DNA of 64,000 bases, taken from positions 372,001 to 436,000 of the forward strand of contig NZ_JAUCCU010000001.1 of assembly GCF_034675845.1 (NCBI RefSeq). Reading direction: 5' to 3'. Source of the stretch: Castellaniella sp. Its GTDB lineage: Bacteria > Pseudomonadota > Gammaproteobacteria > Burkholderiales > Burkholderiaceae_B. Below are positions 18,144-27,272 of this stretch, piece after piece (the first letter of the stretch is position 1; the number at the start of each line of letters is the position of its first letter). Under the pieces are notes generated by a model, which was not told the origin of the DNA, ran no database searches, and worked only from the letters and a program-made list of their open reading frames with translations. The translations under genes and the position numbers were made by a program.

Positions 18144-19715
18144 TTAGGCGTGATAATTCAGGGGCTTGCCAAGTTGTTTTGCCAGTTTGGCGGCCCCTGA
18201 CGCATTGGCCGACTGCACAGCCTGCTCGTAGCGCTGATAATCCAACCCCAGACGCACAGCGCCCCAGCGTGTGCCGTTGAGTTCGACCGGAATGGACAAG
18301 TCCGTAATGATCTCGCCCGTGTCGCGCATATAAGTCTGGCACAGCACGCCAGCACGGTTGCGGATGGCGCCCTGACTGATCTGGTCATCGAACAGACGCT
18401 TATCGCGGCAGTTGGCGGTATCGTGGGCAAGTTCCCCTGTGGGGGGCTGGGAATAATGGCGGTTGTGGGTGGGCGCATAACCATTCATATCGATCAGTAT
18501 CGCGTAAGACCCATGCGGTATCCGGCCCAACAGATCATCCAGCAGCTTCTGCAGATCCTGGTCGATTTTTTGATCATAAGCGACGTGGTAGCGCGGCGGC
18601 CGACTATTGGGAATCTGGCGATAGGTCCGATCAAAGACATCCAGGCCATCGGACTGGCTGCGTCGCAGCAAAGCCACGCACTGATCGCGCAATTGTTCCA
18701 GGCTGGTATCCAGAGCATCAAAAGGAGTATCGCCAGTGCGCCAGGCAGCCAGCATTTCCTGCAGACTTTCGGTCTGGTCGCGTACCCCGTGAACCTGATC
18801 CTGCATGGACTGCATGCGCTGGCGCAGCACGGCGCTGTGGTCGGCAATCAGCGCGATGGAACTGCTCATGTCCTGATTGGTTTGATTGGTCTGATTGACC
18901 TGATCAGCCACCTCATCCAATTGGGTACCCACTGCGGTAAGTTCCTGAACCAGTCGGCTGAACTGGCCGGAAAAATCCCCCACCAGGGTATCAGACGCCT
19001 GCATATCGGTGTGGATGGTGCGGCTCTGGCGCTCGGAATCGGACACCAGGGTAAGGATTTCGCCAGTCTGGCTGACGATATCGCCAGTGGCGGCATTGAC
19101 TCGTTCGGCAAGCTTGCCGACCTCGTTGGCGACCACGGCAAAGCCTTGTCCAGCCTTGCCTGCGCGAGCAGCTTCAACCCCGGCATTGAGGGCCAGCAGA
19201 TGGGTCTGCAAGGCAATGTCCTTGATCAGACGGCTGGTGTCCTCGACAGAGTGGGCCCGCTGGCTGAGCTGCGTAACCACCACGGAAAAGGCCTGCATGC
19301 GCTCAGTGACGCGCACCACCCGCTGCCGTAGCTCTTGCAATTGAGCCTGCGTGACATGCAGGTCATCGAGCTGGCTGCGAAATACCTGGGCGGCACTATT
19401 GACGGTGTCGCTGGTTTGTTGGGACAGGCTGGCAATCTGGATGCCCTGGGCGGATAGACTCTCGGCCTCGGCGGCCTGCTGCTGAGCCATGGCTTCGCAT
19501 TCTTTGGTATGAGCCTGCAGCCGGGCGGCATTGATGGCAATGCGGATACTGGACTGACGCATGATGACCATGCGATCACGCAATGCCCCCAGAAAGGAGC
19601 TCACCGACCAAGCCGAGGGATTCAGGGTCCAGGCGCGATCATGCAGCGTGGCACGCCCCAATCGCAATTGTCCCAGGAGACGCCCCAAGCCCAGATACCG
19701 TGTGCGCGTGCCCAT
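18144..19715 (-). CDS. Soluble methyl-accepting chemotaxis protein with C-terminal sensor domain
   Basis: A 523-residue chemoreceptor with no membrane segment. The cytoplasmic signalling hairpin is in the middle (about 160-330); the conserved tip reads AGVEAARAGKAGQGFAVVAN. It is followed by a separate C-terminal domain (about 370-505, with YDQKIDQDLQKLLDDLLG, YAILIDMNGYAPTHNRHYS and ITDLSIPVELNGTRWGAVRL) that looks like a Cache-type or PAS-like ligand fold, from its shape only. The order is the reverse of classical receptors. The ATG at 19715 has AGGGGG five bases upstream. It lies between cheZ and flhB in the same direction, so it probably signals through the local CheA/CheW. The ligand is unknown. 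Confidence 0.9.
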   Translation of the reverse strand: MGTRTRYLGLGRLLGQLRLGRATLHDRAWTLNPSAWSVSSFLGALRDRMVIMRQSSIRIAINAARLQAHTKECEAMAQQQAAEAESLSAQGIQIASLSQQTSDTVNSAAQVFRSQLDDLHVTQAQLQELRQRVVRVTERMQAFSVVVTQLSQRAHSVEDTSRLIKDIALQTHLLALNAGVEAARAGKAGQGFAVVANEVGKLAERVNAATGDIVSQTGEILTLVSDSERQSRTIHTDMQASDTLVGDFSGQFSRLVQELTAVGTQLDEVADQVNQTNQTNQDMSSSIALIADHSAVLRQRMQSMQDQVHGVRDQTESLQEMLAAWRTGDTPFDALDTSLEQLRDQCVALLRRSQSDGLDVFDRTYRQIPNSRPPRYHVAYDQKIDQDLQKLLDDLLGRIPHGSYAILIDMNGYAPTHNRHYSQPPTGELAHDTANCRDKRLFDDQISQGAIRNRAGVLCQTYMRDTGEIITDLSIPVELNGTRWGAVRLGLDYQRYEQAVQSANASGAAKLAKQLGKPLNYHA

Positions 19716-19743
19716 GTGTCCCCCTGCGGCTGACGAGCCGACT

Positions 19744-19772
19744 AGTCAGTGTGATATGAAATCTTACTGACT
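19744..19772. repeat. Perfect 7-bp inverted repeat upstream of the soluble chemoreceptor
   Basis: AGTCAGT (19744-19750) and its exact complement ACTGACT (19766-19772) flank 15 AT-rich bases in the 116-bp gap between cheZ and the soluble receptor gene. It has no following T-run, so an operator or mRNA structure is as likely as a terminator. Confidence 0.45.
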
Positions 19773-19831
19773 CTACGTTTTAACCGCAGGAGTAGATTTT
19801 GTCATCATGGGGAAAGCCCCGACCTCCGCCA

Positions 19832-20479
19832 TCAAAACCCAAGGCTGGACAGCAGATCGTCGACCTGATCCTGATTGGCGACCACATCGTTCTTGCCCTC
19901 TGCATTGACCACCGGACCATTGAGCAGAGTCTTGGTTTCCTCGCGCTTTTCGGCCGGAACGCTATCGATCAGAACCTGGACCAGTTCGGATTCGATGGCG
20001 CCAATGACCCCCAGCATCCGCATAATGACCTGACCAGTCAGATCCTGGAAGTCCTGGGCCATGATGATATCCATCAGGTTGTTTTGCGAGGCCTGGGTCT
20101 TTTCGGGGACGCTTTTGATAAAGGCCCGGGTATCGTCCACCAAGGCGCGCGCATGATCAAGCTCGACGGGGTGCTCGAACCAATCCTGCCAGCGGGCATC
20201 CAGTGCCTTGGCATCTTTTTCCATGGACTCTTGCCAGGGCTGGACTTCTTCGGCTGCATTCAGGACGCGATTGGCGGCCTGTTCAGTCATCTTGGCGACA
20301 TAATGCAGTCGATCACGGGCGTCGGGAATGGCATGGGCAGCATCCTTGATAGCCTGATCCAGCCCCAATTCGCGCATGTTTTCGCGCAGGGATCGCGTCA
20401 GTTGGGCGATGCGATGGATGAGATCCATCGGCGCCGTCTGAAGGTCGGGATTATTGATCGAAGATTGTTCTTCCGCCAT
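19832..20479 (-). CDS. cheZ: CheY-P phosphatase CheZ
   Basis: Dephosphorylates CheY-P, ending tumble/switch signals. The 215 residues form a long helical protein with the conserved catalytic stretch NNLMDIIMAQDFQDLTGQVI (the Gln of FQDLTGQ inserts into the CheY active site) and a C-terminal CheY-binding peptide (VDDLLSSLGF). The ATG at 20479 has GAGG seven bases upstream; cheY ends 10 bp before it. Confidence 0.97.
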   Translation of the reverse strand: MAEEQSSINNPDLQTAPMDLIHRIAQLTRSLRENMRELGLDQAIKDAAHAIPDARDRLHYVAKMTEQAANRVLNAAEEVQPWQESMEKDAKALDARWQDWFEHPVELDHARALVDDTRAFIKSVPEKTQASQNNLMDIIMAQDFQDLTGQVIMRMLGVIGAIESELVQVLIDSVPAEKREETKTLLNGPVVNAEGKNDVVANQDQVDDLLSSLGF

Positions 20480-20489
20480 GGTTCGCCTC

Positions 20490-20873
20490 TTAGAGTTTTT
20501 CGAAGATCTTATTCAGCTTTTCTTCGAGGGTAGCTGCAGTAAAGGGCTTCACCACATAACCGCTGGCCCCGGCCTGAGCCGCTGCGATGATGTTTTCTTT
20601 TTTGGCCTCGGCGGTGACCATCAGCACCGGCAAATTGGACAGGCTAGGGTCGGCGCGAATATTCTGCAGCATGGTCAGACCATCCATGTTGGGCATATTC
20701 CAGTCAGACACGACAAACTCAAAGCCCCCATTGCGCAGTTTTTCCAGGCCCTGGGCTCCGTCTTCGGCTTCGTCGACATTTTCATACCCCAGGTCCTTGA
20801 GCAGGTTCTTGATGATCCGACGCATGGTCGGAAAGTCGTCGACAACCAAGATTTTCAAGGTTTTTTGAACCAC
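20490..20873 (-). CDS. cheY: Chemotaxis response regulator CheY
   Basis: Single receiver domain of 127 residues that binds the flagellar motor switch when phosphorylated. The acid pocket (ILVVDDFPTMRR), phospho-acceptor Asp-57 (FVVSDWNMPNMDG), Thr (MVTAEAKKE) and Lys (SGYVVKPFTAATL) are all present. Translation starts at GTG 20873, supported by GGAG eight bases upstream and by the fit to the CheY N-terminus. Confidence 0.97.
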   Translation of the reverse strand: MVQKTLKILVVDDFPTMRRIIKNLLKDLGYENVDEAEDGAQGLEKLRNGGFEFVVSDWNMPNMDGLTMLQNIRADPSLSNLPVLMVTAEAKKENIIAAAQAGASGYVVKPFTAATLEEKLNKIFEKL

Positions 20874-20928
20874 GGATTACTCTCCAGTCTATAAATCGGG
20901 CGGGATTGCTACACGCCCCCGCAAAGGT

Positions 20929-21996
20929 TCAGACACGATGCCCGTAAGCACCGGCACTTTTTAAAATACGTTCACTGATTTCGTCCAGAGGCACCGCTTC
21001 TTCGGCAGCACCGATCAGCAAAGCCTCACGCGGCATGCCAAAGACGACACAACTGGCTTCGTCCTGGGCAAAGGTGCGCGCACCTGCCTGACGCATGGCC
21101 AACAAGCCCTGCGCACCGTCTTTGCCCATGCCGGTCAGTATCACCCCCACGGCATTTTTGCCGGCCACCTGAGCCGCCGACTGAAACAAGACATCCACCG
21201 AAGGACGATGGCGGTTGACAGGGTCCGAGTATTCAAGCTTGACCACGTAGTTGGCCCCAGAACGGGCAAGCTTCATGTGAGCCACCCCACCGGGTGCCAA
21301 ATAAACGTGGCCAGGCAATACCCGCTGGCCGTCCTCGGCCTCGTGCACGTGCACAGCACACAGGCCATCAAGACGTTGAACAAAGGATTTGGTGAAACCC
21401 GCCGGCATGTGCTGGGTAATCATGATGGCCGGACTATTGGCGGGCAAGGGCTCCAGCACATGACGAATGGCCTCGGTGCCTCCGGTGGAGGAGCCGATCA
21501 TGATGAGTTTTTCGGTGGTGGAGAAATTACCGGCCAGGCGCGGCCGCGCCGGCGCATCATCGGCATGTGCAGACCGAGGCCGCAAACGCGCGTGGGCAGC
21601 CGCACGGATCTTGTCGGCAATCATGTCGCTGTATTCCAGCAGGCCATCGCGTAGACCGAGTTTCGGCTTGGTGACAAAATCAACAGCGCCCAATTCAAGC
21701 GCCCGCAAGGTGACCTCGGAGTTACGTTCAGTCAGCGATGAAACCATGACCACGGGCATGGGACGCAGGCGCATCAGGCGTTCGAGGAAATCCAGGCCAT
21801 CCATGCGTGGCATCTCGACGTCCAGCGTCAAAACATCGGGATTATGCTGTTTGATGAGTTCACGGGCAATCAACGGATCGGGTGCCGTGGCCACCACATG
21901 AAGATCGGGCTGCCCATTGATGATTTCAGTCATTAAGCTGCGAACCAATGCAGAGTCATCCACACATAAAACAGTGATTTTTTTACTTTCAGCCAT
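20929..21996 (-). CDS. cheB: Protein-glutamate methylesterase/deamidase CheB
   Basis: Adapts chemoreceptors by removing methyl groups and deamidating Gln. A receiver domain (about 5-120, VLCVDDSALVRSLM, phospho-acceptor in LTLDVEMPRMDG) is joined to a methylesterase domain (about 165-350) with the catalytic Ser in GSSTGGTEAIRHVLE, His in ITQHMPAGFT and Asp in TGMGKDGAQGL. I prefer the ATG at 21996 (MAESKKITVLCVD) over a GTG at 22017 that overlaps cheR; the ATG has AGGG about 10 bases upstream. Confidence 0.96.
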   Translation of the reverse strand: MAESKKITVLCVDDSALVRSLMTEIINGQPDLHVVATAPDPLIARELIKQHNPDVLTLDVEMPRMDGLDFLERLMRLRPMPVVMVSSLTERNSEVTLRALELGAVDFVTKPKLGLRDGLLEYSDMIADKIRAAAHARLRPRSAHADDAPARPRLAGNFSTTEKLIMIGSSTGGTEAIRHVLEPLPANSPAIMITQHMPAGFTKSFVQRLDGLCAVHVHEAEDGQRVLPGHVYLAPGGVAHMKLARSGANYVVKLEYSDPVNRHRPSVDVLFQSAAQVAGKNAVGVILTGMGKDGAQGLLAMRQAGARTFAQDEASCVVFGMPREALLIGAAEEAVPLDEISERILKSAGAYGHRV

Positions 21997-22013
21997 ATCA
22001 ACAAGCCCTGTGG

Positions 22014-22859
22014 TCACGCCAGCGTGTACACCGTCTGGCCCTGCAGCCGCAGGGATTTAGTCAGGTAAGTGAAATTTTCGGAATGGCCGGCAAACATTAG
22101 CCCGCCGGGTTTGAGCAACGGCGCAAAACGCTCGAGAATTTTAGCCTGGGTGGGCTTGTCAAAATAAATCATGGTGTTGCGGCAGAAGATGGCATCGAAC
22201 TTTTGATTGATCGGCCAACTGGGCGCCACCAGGTTCAATTCCTCGAAGGTCACCAGATTGCGGATCATGGGTTTTACCATAGCCATCCCAGACTGGCGAC
22301 CCGTGCCGCGCAAAAAATAGCGACGCAAAAATTCTGGCGGGATGGGCTTGATGCGATCCAGCGTATAGACAGCCTTGCGGGCCTGTACCAGTACCTGGGT
22401 ATCAATATCCGTGGCCAGCACCGAAATACCCACATCCGACTGCCCGCAGGCATCGTGCAGCGTCATGGCGATGGTATAGGGTTCTTCTCCGGATGAGGAG
22501 GCACAGCACCAGACCGAAATGGGCTTGCGCCGGGTACGGACAAAATCAGCCAGGATTTGAAAATGATGCTGTTCACGAAAAAATGCCGTGTGATTGATGG
22601 TGAAGGCGCTAATGAAGCGATCCCATTCTTCGACCTGAGGGTTTTGCTCCAGGAAGCTGAGGTAATCGCGCACGGACTGGTGCCCCGAGTGCTGCGTGCG
22701 CAGCCCCAGGGTGCGCGCCGCCATGTCTTTTTTGTGGTCGCCCAAAACAATCCCGGCACGTCGGTGCAGAATCTCGACCACACGCGCCACATCCGCCGCA
22801 TCGGCCTTGGGAAGGGCCTGCTGGGTAAAATACGAAACGGATGCAGAATCATTAATCAT
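22014..22859 (-). CDS. cheR: Chemotaxis protein methyltransferase CheR
   Basis: Methylates chemoreceptor glutamates using S-adenosylmethionine. The 281 residues contain an N-terminal helical domain and a SAM-binding domain with ISVWCCASSSGEEPYTIAMT and FDAIFCRNTMIYFDKPTQ, both family hallmarks. It lies 10 bp downstream of a transmembrane receptor gene and just before cheB. Confidence 0.97.
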   Translation of the reverse strand: MINDSASVSYFTQQALPKADAADVARVVEILHRRAGIVLGDHKKDMAARTLGLRTQHSGHQSVRDYLSFLEQNPQVEEWDRFISAFTINHTAFFREQHHFQILADFVRTRRKPISVWCCASSSGEEPYTIAMTLHDACGQSDVGISVLATDIDTQVLVQARKAVYTLDRIKPIPPEFLRRYFLRGTGRQSGMAMVKPMIRNLVTFEELNLVAPSWPINQKFDAIFCRNTMIYFDKPTQAKILERFAPLLKPGGLMFAGHSENFTYLTKSLRLQGQTVYTLA

Positions 22860-22868
22860 GTCGTGGAC

Positions 22869-24593
22869 TTACCGCAAAGCCAGAGGCGCCGACGCAGCAG
22901 ACGGGGCATACCCCAACTGGCCACCATAGGCATCAATGACCGAACCGCCCTCCTGGATACGAAACACGGCAACTGCGGCACTGAGGTGCTCGGCTTGATC
23001 CTGCAAGGAGCCCGCCGCACTGGCGGCCTGCTGAACCAGTGCCGCGTTTTGCTGTACGACCTGATCCATGTCGGTAACAGCAGCATTGATCTGACCAATG
23101 CCATCAGCCTGTTCACGCGACGCAGAAGAAATCTCGTTCATGATGGCAGTAACCCCCTGCACGGAGCGAACGATTTCCTCCATGATACGTCCCGCATCCT
23201 GCACACGCTCCGAGCCCTCGTGGATGTGGACGACGGAATCATCGATCAGGACTTTGATTTCCTTGGCTGCCTGGGCGCTGCGCTGCGCCAGCGAACGAAC
23301 CTCGCCAGCCACCACGGCAAAACCCTTGCCTTGTTCGCCAGCGCGGGCTGCCTCGACGGCGGCATTAAGCGCCAGGATATTGGTCTGGAAGGCAATGCCG
23401 TCGATGACAGAAACAATTTCGGCGATTTTGCTGGAACTGCTGGTAATGCCGGCCATGGTTTCCGCCACGCTGCTGACCGCCGTCCCGCCACGCTGGGCCA
23501 CATCGGCGGCGGTCTTGGCAAGCTTATCGGCTTGTTCAGCGTTATCGGAGTTCTGGCGCACCGTGCTGGAGAGTTGCTCCATGCTGGCAGCGGTCTGTTG
23601 CAGGGATGCGGCCTGCTGCTCAGTGCGGCTGCTTAAGTCGGTATTGCCCGCAAAGATCTCGTGGGAGCCTGTGCGAATTTCGCTGATTCCGCTGCGCACC
23701 TGAGCCACCATTTGCACCAGGCCGTCCTGCATGCGCTGCATGGCCAAATACAGCACACCAATTTCATTGCGCGAAGGCACCTGGATATGAGCCGTCAGAT
23801 CCCCCGCAGCGATGCGATCGAAATGCTGGGCAGCCAGGCGCAAGGGGCGTAAGACCACGCGCTGCAGAAACAGATACGCCGCAATGGCAAACAGCAGGGC
23901 TACCACCATGGATGTGACGACGATCATGGTTACCCAGTACAAATGGGTGTCCTCGGCCTGGATCGCCTGCTGGACACGCTGGTGCTGGCTGACGTCCAGT
24001 GCCTCGTAGGCCTGGGTAAATTGCTTTTCAGCCGGATCGAGCTGTGATTTTTGCAAGGCCTGGTATTCGTCGATATTGCCGGACTTCAAGGCAGCCAAGA
24101 CGCTGGGTATTGCCTGGTCGATCAGTTGGGCATACAAAGCCTGGGTCTGGTCGGCACCGCTATCACCATCCAGATGGCTGGCGGCAGCTTCTTTGAACTG
24201 TGCCAGGCTCTGGCGGGCCCTTTGGAGGCTGGTCTCCGCCTGCGCAATCAGTGCCTGGGATTCATCGCTAAGGACAGCTGTGCTATCGCTGTCGGATTCG
24301 GCATTCCAGTTGGACAGGATGGCATTATTGGCCAAGTCGTTATTGACCACGATACTGGCCAGAACACGCCCCATCAGGATTCGAACATCCTGATACTGGT
24401 TCACGGCAGTATCCAGCACAGAGACGGCGCTTTGTTCATTGGCGGTGTGTTTCATGGCGTCGTTGTTCATCTTCAGGGACACCAGCCCCAACAACGCCCC
24501 GGCAACCAGCATGACAAAGAAAAAGATCAGCACCAGCAGCAAACTGGTGCGAACCTTCAGTGCGCCAAGCCAACTTTTTTTAGTTTCCTGCAT
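22869..24593 (-). CDS. Transmembrane methyl-accepting chemotaxis protein (Tsr/Tar type)
   Basis: A 574-residue chemoreceptor: TM1 about residues 17-37, a periplasmic four-helix-type sensor, TM2 about 210-232 (YWVTMIVVTSMVVALLFAIA), a HAMP domain and a signalling hairpin with the tip LNAAVEAARAGEQGKGFAVV. The protein ends in SAASAPLALR, so it lacks the C-terminal NWETF-type tether for CheR and CheB found in E. coli Tsr and Tar. It lies between cheW and cheR. The ligand cannot be told from the sequence. Confidence 0.95.
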   Translation of the reverse strand: MQETKKSWLGALKVRTSLLLVLIFFFVMLVAGALLGLVSLKMNNDAMKHTANEQSAVSVLDTAVNQYQDVRILMGRVLASIVVNNDLANNAILSNWNAESDSDSTAVLSDESQALIAQAETSLQRARQSLAQFKEAAASHLDGDSGADQTQALYAQLIDQAIPSVLAALKSGNIDEYQALQKSQLDPAEKQFTQAYEALDVSQHQRVQQAIQAEDTHLYWVTMIVVTSMVVALLFAIAAYLFLQRVVLRPLRLAAQHFDRIAAGDLTAHIQVPSRNEIGVLYLAMQRMQDGLVQMVAQVRSGISEIRTGSHEIFAGNTDLSSRTEQQAASLQQTAASMEQLSSTVRQNSDNAEQADKLAKTAADVAQRGGTAVSSVAETMAGITSSSSKIAEIVSVIDGIAFQTNILALNAAVEAARAGEQGKGFAVVAGEVRSLAQRSAQAAKEIKVLIDDSVVHIHEGSERVQDAGRIMEEIVRSVQGVTAIMNEISSASREQADGIGQINAAVTDMDQVVQQNAALVQQAASAAGSLQDQAEHLSAAVAVFRIQEGGSVIDAYGGQLGYAPSAASAPLALR

Positions 24594-24649
24594 GAAATCC
24601 AGATCCTAGGGATAGCGGTGACGATAGACGGAAGCGGTGAGCCGTGGAA

Positions 24650-25147
24650 TCAGGCCACGGCGCTTTCGACCAGCGCCATTTCATCACTGGTCATGAGCTT
24701 TTCGATATCAACCAGAATCAACATGCGTTCGCCTACCGTACCGATACCCGTCAGGTGTTCGGTGGAGAAGGCCGAGCCAAATTGCGGCGCTGAACTGATC
24801 TGGGCGTGCTGGAGTATCAATACATCGGACACGCCATCCACCACCACCCCGACGACCCGGGAATTGACCGTCAGGATGACCACGACGGTCTGGGCGGTAT
24901 ATTCGACGTTTTCCATGGCGAATTTCATGCGCAAATCAACGATAGGCACAATCACACCGCGCAGATTGGTCACGCCTTTGATGAAAGACGGAACATTGGC
25001 TATGCGCGTGACAGTCTGGCTATCGTAGCCACGAATTTCCTGGACCTTGAGAATATCGATCCCGTATTCCTGGTTCGCCAAGGTGAAAATCAGAAATTCC
25101 TGGCCCTGAGTGTCTGCCTGGCCTGCAGAGACGTCGCTTAAGTTCAT
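24650..25147 (-). CDS. cheW: Chemotaxis coupling protein CheW
   Basis: Links receptors to CheA. The ATG at 25147 (MNLSDVSAGQADTQGQEFLI) has a GGAG six bases upstream and gives the normal length of 165 residues; the frame is open upstream into cheA's end but without family similarity. The beta-rich CheW fold is clear (EYGIDILKVQEIRGY, VTNLRGVIVPIVDLR, DGVSDVLIL). Confidence 0.97.
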   Translation of the reverse strand: MNLSDVSAGQADTQGQEFLIFTLANQEYGIDILKVQEIRGYDSQTVTRIANVPSFIKGVTNLRGVIVPIVDLRMKFAMENVEYTAQTVVVILTVNSRVVGVVVDGVSDVLILQHAQISSAPQFGSAFSTEHLTGIGTVGERMLILVDIEKLMTSDEMALVESAVA

Positions 25148-25172
25148 GGTGGCTCCGAGTAAACGAATGAGT

Positions 25173-27260
25173 TCAGGCGGCTGTGACCTGCCGTTGTGCC
25201 GTTGTGCGCCGCAGGGCAAACACATCGACGATCAGGGCCACGCTGCCATCACCCAGAATGGTGGCGGCGGAAATGCCCGGGACCTTGCGGTAGTTGGTTT
25301 CGAGGTTTTTGACCACGACTTGATGCTGACCAATCAGGTGATCCACCAGCAAGGCAAAGCGCTGGTCCTCTGCCTGCAGGATGACGGCAATGGCCTTGGT
25401 CAGGTCGGTCTCTGCACCATCGACATTAAAGACCTCGTGGAGCGGTACCACAGGCAGGTATTCGCCGCGCACATGCAACATTTGTTCAGTGTCGGAAATA
25501 CTGTGGATTTGCTCGGGGCTGGCCTGCATGGATTCGGTCACATGGGACAGCGGCAGAATGAAGGTTTCCTCGCCGACCTTGACCGACATGCCGTCCAGAA
25601 TTGCCAAAGTCAGTGGCAATACGATGCGGGTGGTCGTGCCGACGCCCTTGCGTGAGGACAACTGCACATGGCCGCCCATGCTTTGGATATTGCGTCGCAC
25701 CACATCCATGCCCACACCTCGGCCAGAAATATCCGTGACCTTTTCGGCGGTGGAAAACCCAGGTGCGAAAATCAGCTGCCAGAGTTCGTCATCGGGCGTG
25801 GATTCTGATACAGGGAAGCCTTGAGCGATGGCTTTTTTAAGAATACGGTCGCGATTAAGGCCCGCCCCATCGTCGATCACGTCAATAATAATCTGACCGC
25901 CATTGTGCTGGGCCGACAGAATCAGCGTGCCTTCGGGCTCTTTGCCCTGAGCAATCCGGGCCTCTGGGACTTCCAGCCCATGATCCAGACTGTTGCGCAC
26001 CAGGTGAGTCAGGGGATCGATGATGCGCTCGATCAGGCTCTTGTCGAGTTCAGTGGCCTGGCCCTTGGTGATGAGCTTGATTTGTTTGCCAAGCTTCTGG
26101 GCATTTTCACGCACTACCCGCGGGAAGCGGCTGAAGACATAATCCATGGGCATCATGCGGATGGACATGACAGCTTCTTGAAGGTCGCGCGCATTGCGTT
26201 CGAGCTGCTCGATGCCGTTTAGCAGACGATCATGCAGAACTGGGTCCAGATACTGGGAAGTTTGCACCAACATGGCCTGGGTGATGACAAGTTCGCCCAC
26301 CAGATTGATGATCTGATCAACCTTTTCCACCCCTACCCGAATCGTGCCGCTTTCTTTTTTGGCCTTGTGGGTGGATTTATCAACGGATTTATCCGTGGAT
26401 TCCGGATGATCAGCGGGCGTATCCGGCTGGGCCGCAGTTGCCGGGGCGGCCACTGGCGCCTCGGGGATCGGGGCTGGAGCCGCCTGTTCTGCCGGCGCCT
26501 GTGCCGCCGGGACCGGCGCAGGCTGGGCAGATGCAGCCGCCATCGGTAGGGCCTCGCGGGCGATCTGCACCTGGTCCTGATTGACAATAAAGCAGCAGAC
26601 CGCTTCGAGGTCACCAATCGGCGTCGTCGTCTGGAGCCACAGGGACAAATTGCCATCCGTGTTGTCGCGTTGCAGAATTTCGCCCATGAGGGCCATTTCA
26701 TTGACCAGCGGTTCGACGTCCTTGGACTGGATATTGCTGACGCGCACATGCACTGGCAAATCCGCTGAGCTTGTCACGGGAGCGGCTGGCGATGCGGGAG
26801 CGACAGGAGGCGAGACGGGCGTTGCCGCTGCAGGGGCCGCAGGCGCAGCGGCGCCTTGCTGGTGCTCCAGGGCCAACTGGCGCAACTGGTCGCAGATACG
26901 CTCGTAGGTTTTTTGATTGGGTTTGTCAGAGCCGCGATACGCGGCGACTTGTTCGGTCAGCACGTCCTTGGTTTCCAGAAAAAGGTCGATCATGTCCTGG
27001 CGTAAAGCAAGTTCGCCATGGCGGATGAGATCCAGCAGATTTTCCAGTAGATGGGTAGTTTTGGCGAGCTCTTCGAAGCAGCCAAAGGTCCCTGCCCCAC
27101 CTTTGATGGAATGGGCCGCCCGAAAAATACCGTTGAGATCATCAGTATCCGGACGATCAAGATCCAGCCCCAACAGCAGCTGTTCCATATTGGCCAACAG
27201 CTCGTCTGCCTCGTCAAAGAATGTATCGTAGAACTCGCTGAGGTCCACACCTGCACTCAT
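25173..27260 (-). CDS. cheA: Chemotaxis histidine kinase CheA
   Basis: Sensor kinase that phosphorylates CheY and CheB, 695 residues. The P1 domain carries the phosphorylated His-50 (FRAAHSIKGGAGTFG), followed by the CheY/CheB-binding P2 region, an Ala/Pro-rich linker, the dimerisation and ATPase domains (LTHLVRNSLDHGLEVPEAR, DDGAGLNRDRI, GRGVGMDVVRRNI), and the CheW-like P5 domain (about 560-690). The ATG at 27260 follows a GAGG. The gene is 12 bp downstream of motB, in the common motAB-cheAW order. Confidence 0.97.
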   Translation of the reverse strand: MSAGVDLSEFYDTFFDEADELLANMEQLLLGLDLDRPDTDDLNGIFRAAHSIKGGAGTFGCFEELAKTTHLLENLLDLIRHGELALRQDMIDLFLETKDVLTEQVAAYRGSDKPNQKTYERICDQLRQLALEHQQGAAAPAAPAAATPVSPPVAPASPAAPVTSSADLPVHVRVSNIQSKDVEPLVNEMALMGEILQRDNTDGNLSLWLQTTTPIGDLEAVCCFIVNQDQVQIAREALPMAAASAQPAPVPAAQAPAEQAAPAPIPEAPVAAPATAAQPDTPADHPESTDKSVDKSTHKAKKESGTIRVGVEKVDQIINLVGELVITQAMLVQTSQYLDPVLHDRLLNGIEQLERNARDLQEAVMSIRMMPMDYVFSRFPRVVRENAQKLGKQIKLITKGQATELDKSLIERIIDPLTHLVRNSLDHGLEVPEARIAQGKEPEGTLILSAQHNGGQIIIDVIDDGAGLNRDRILKKAIAQGFPVSESTPDDELWQLIFAPGFSTAEKVTDISGRGVGMDVVRRNIQSMGGHVQLSSRKGVGTTTRIVLPLTLAILDGMSVKVGEETFILPLSHVTESMQASPEQIHSISDTEQMLHVRGEYLPVVPLHEVFNVDGAETDLTKAIAVILQAEDQRFALLVDHLIGQHQVVVKNLETNYRKVPGISAATILGDGSVALIVDVFALRRTTAQRQVTAA

Positions 27261-27272
27261 GATTGCCTCATT

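Noticed and set aside
22557..23636. Open frame of 359 codons on the plus strand across cheR and the chemoreceptor
   Set aside because: It spans two real genes on the opposite strand and has no similarity or start signal.
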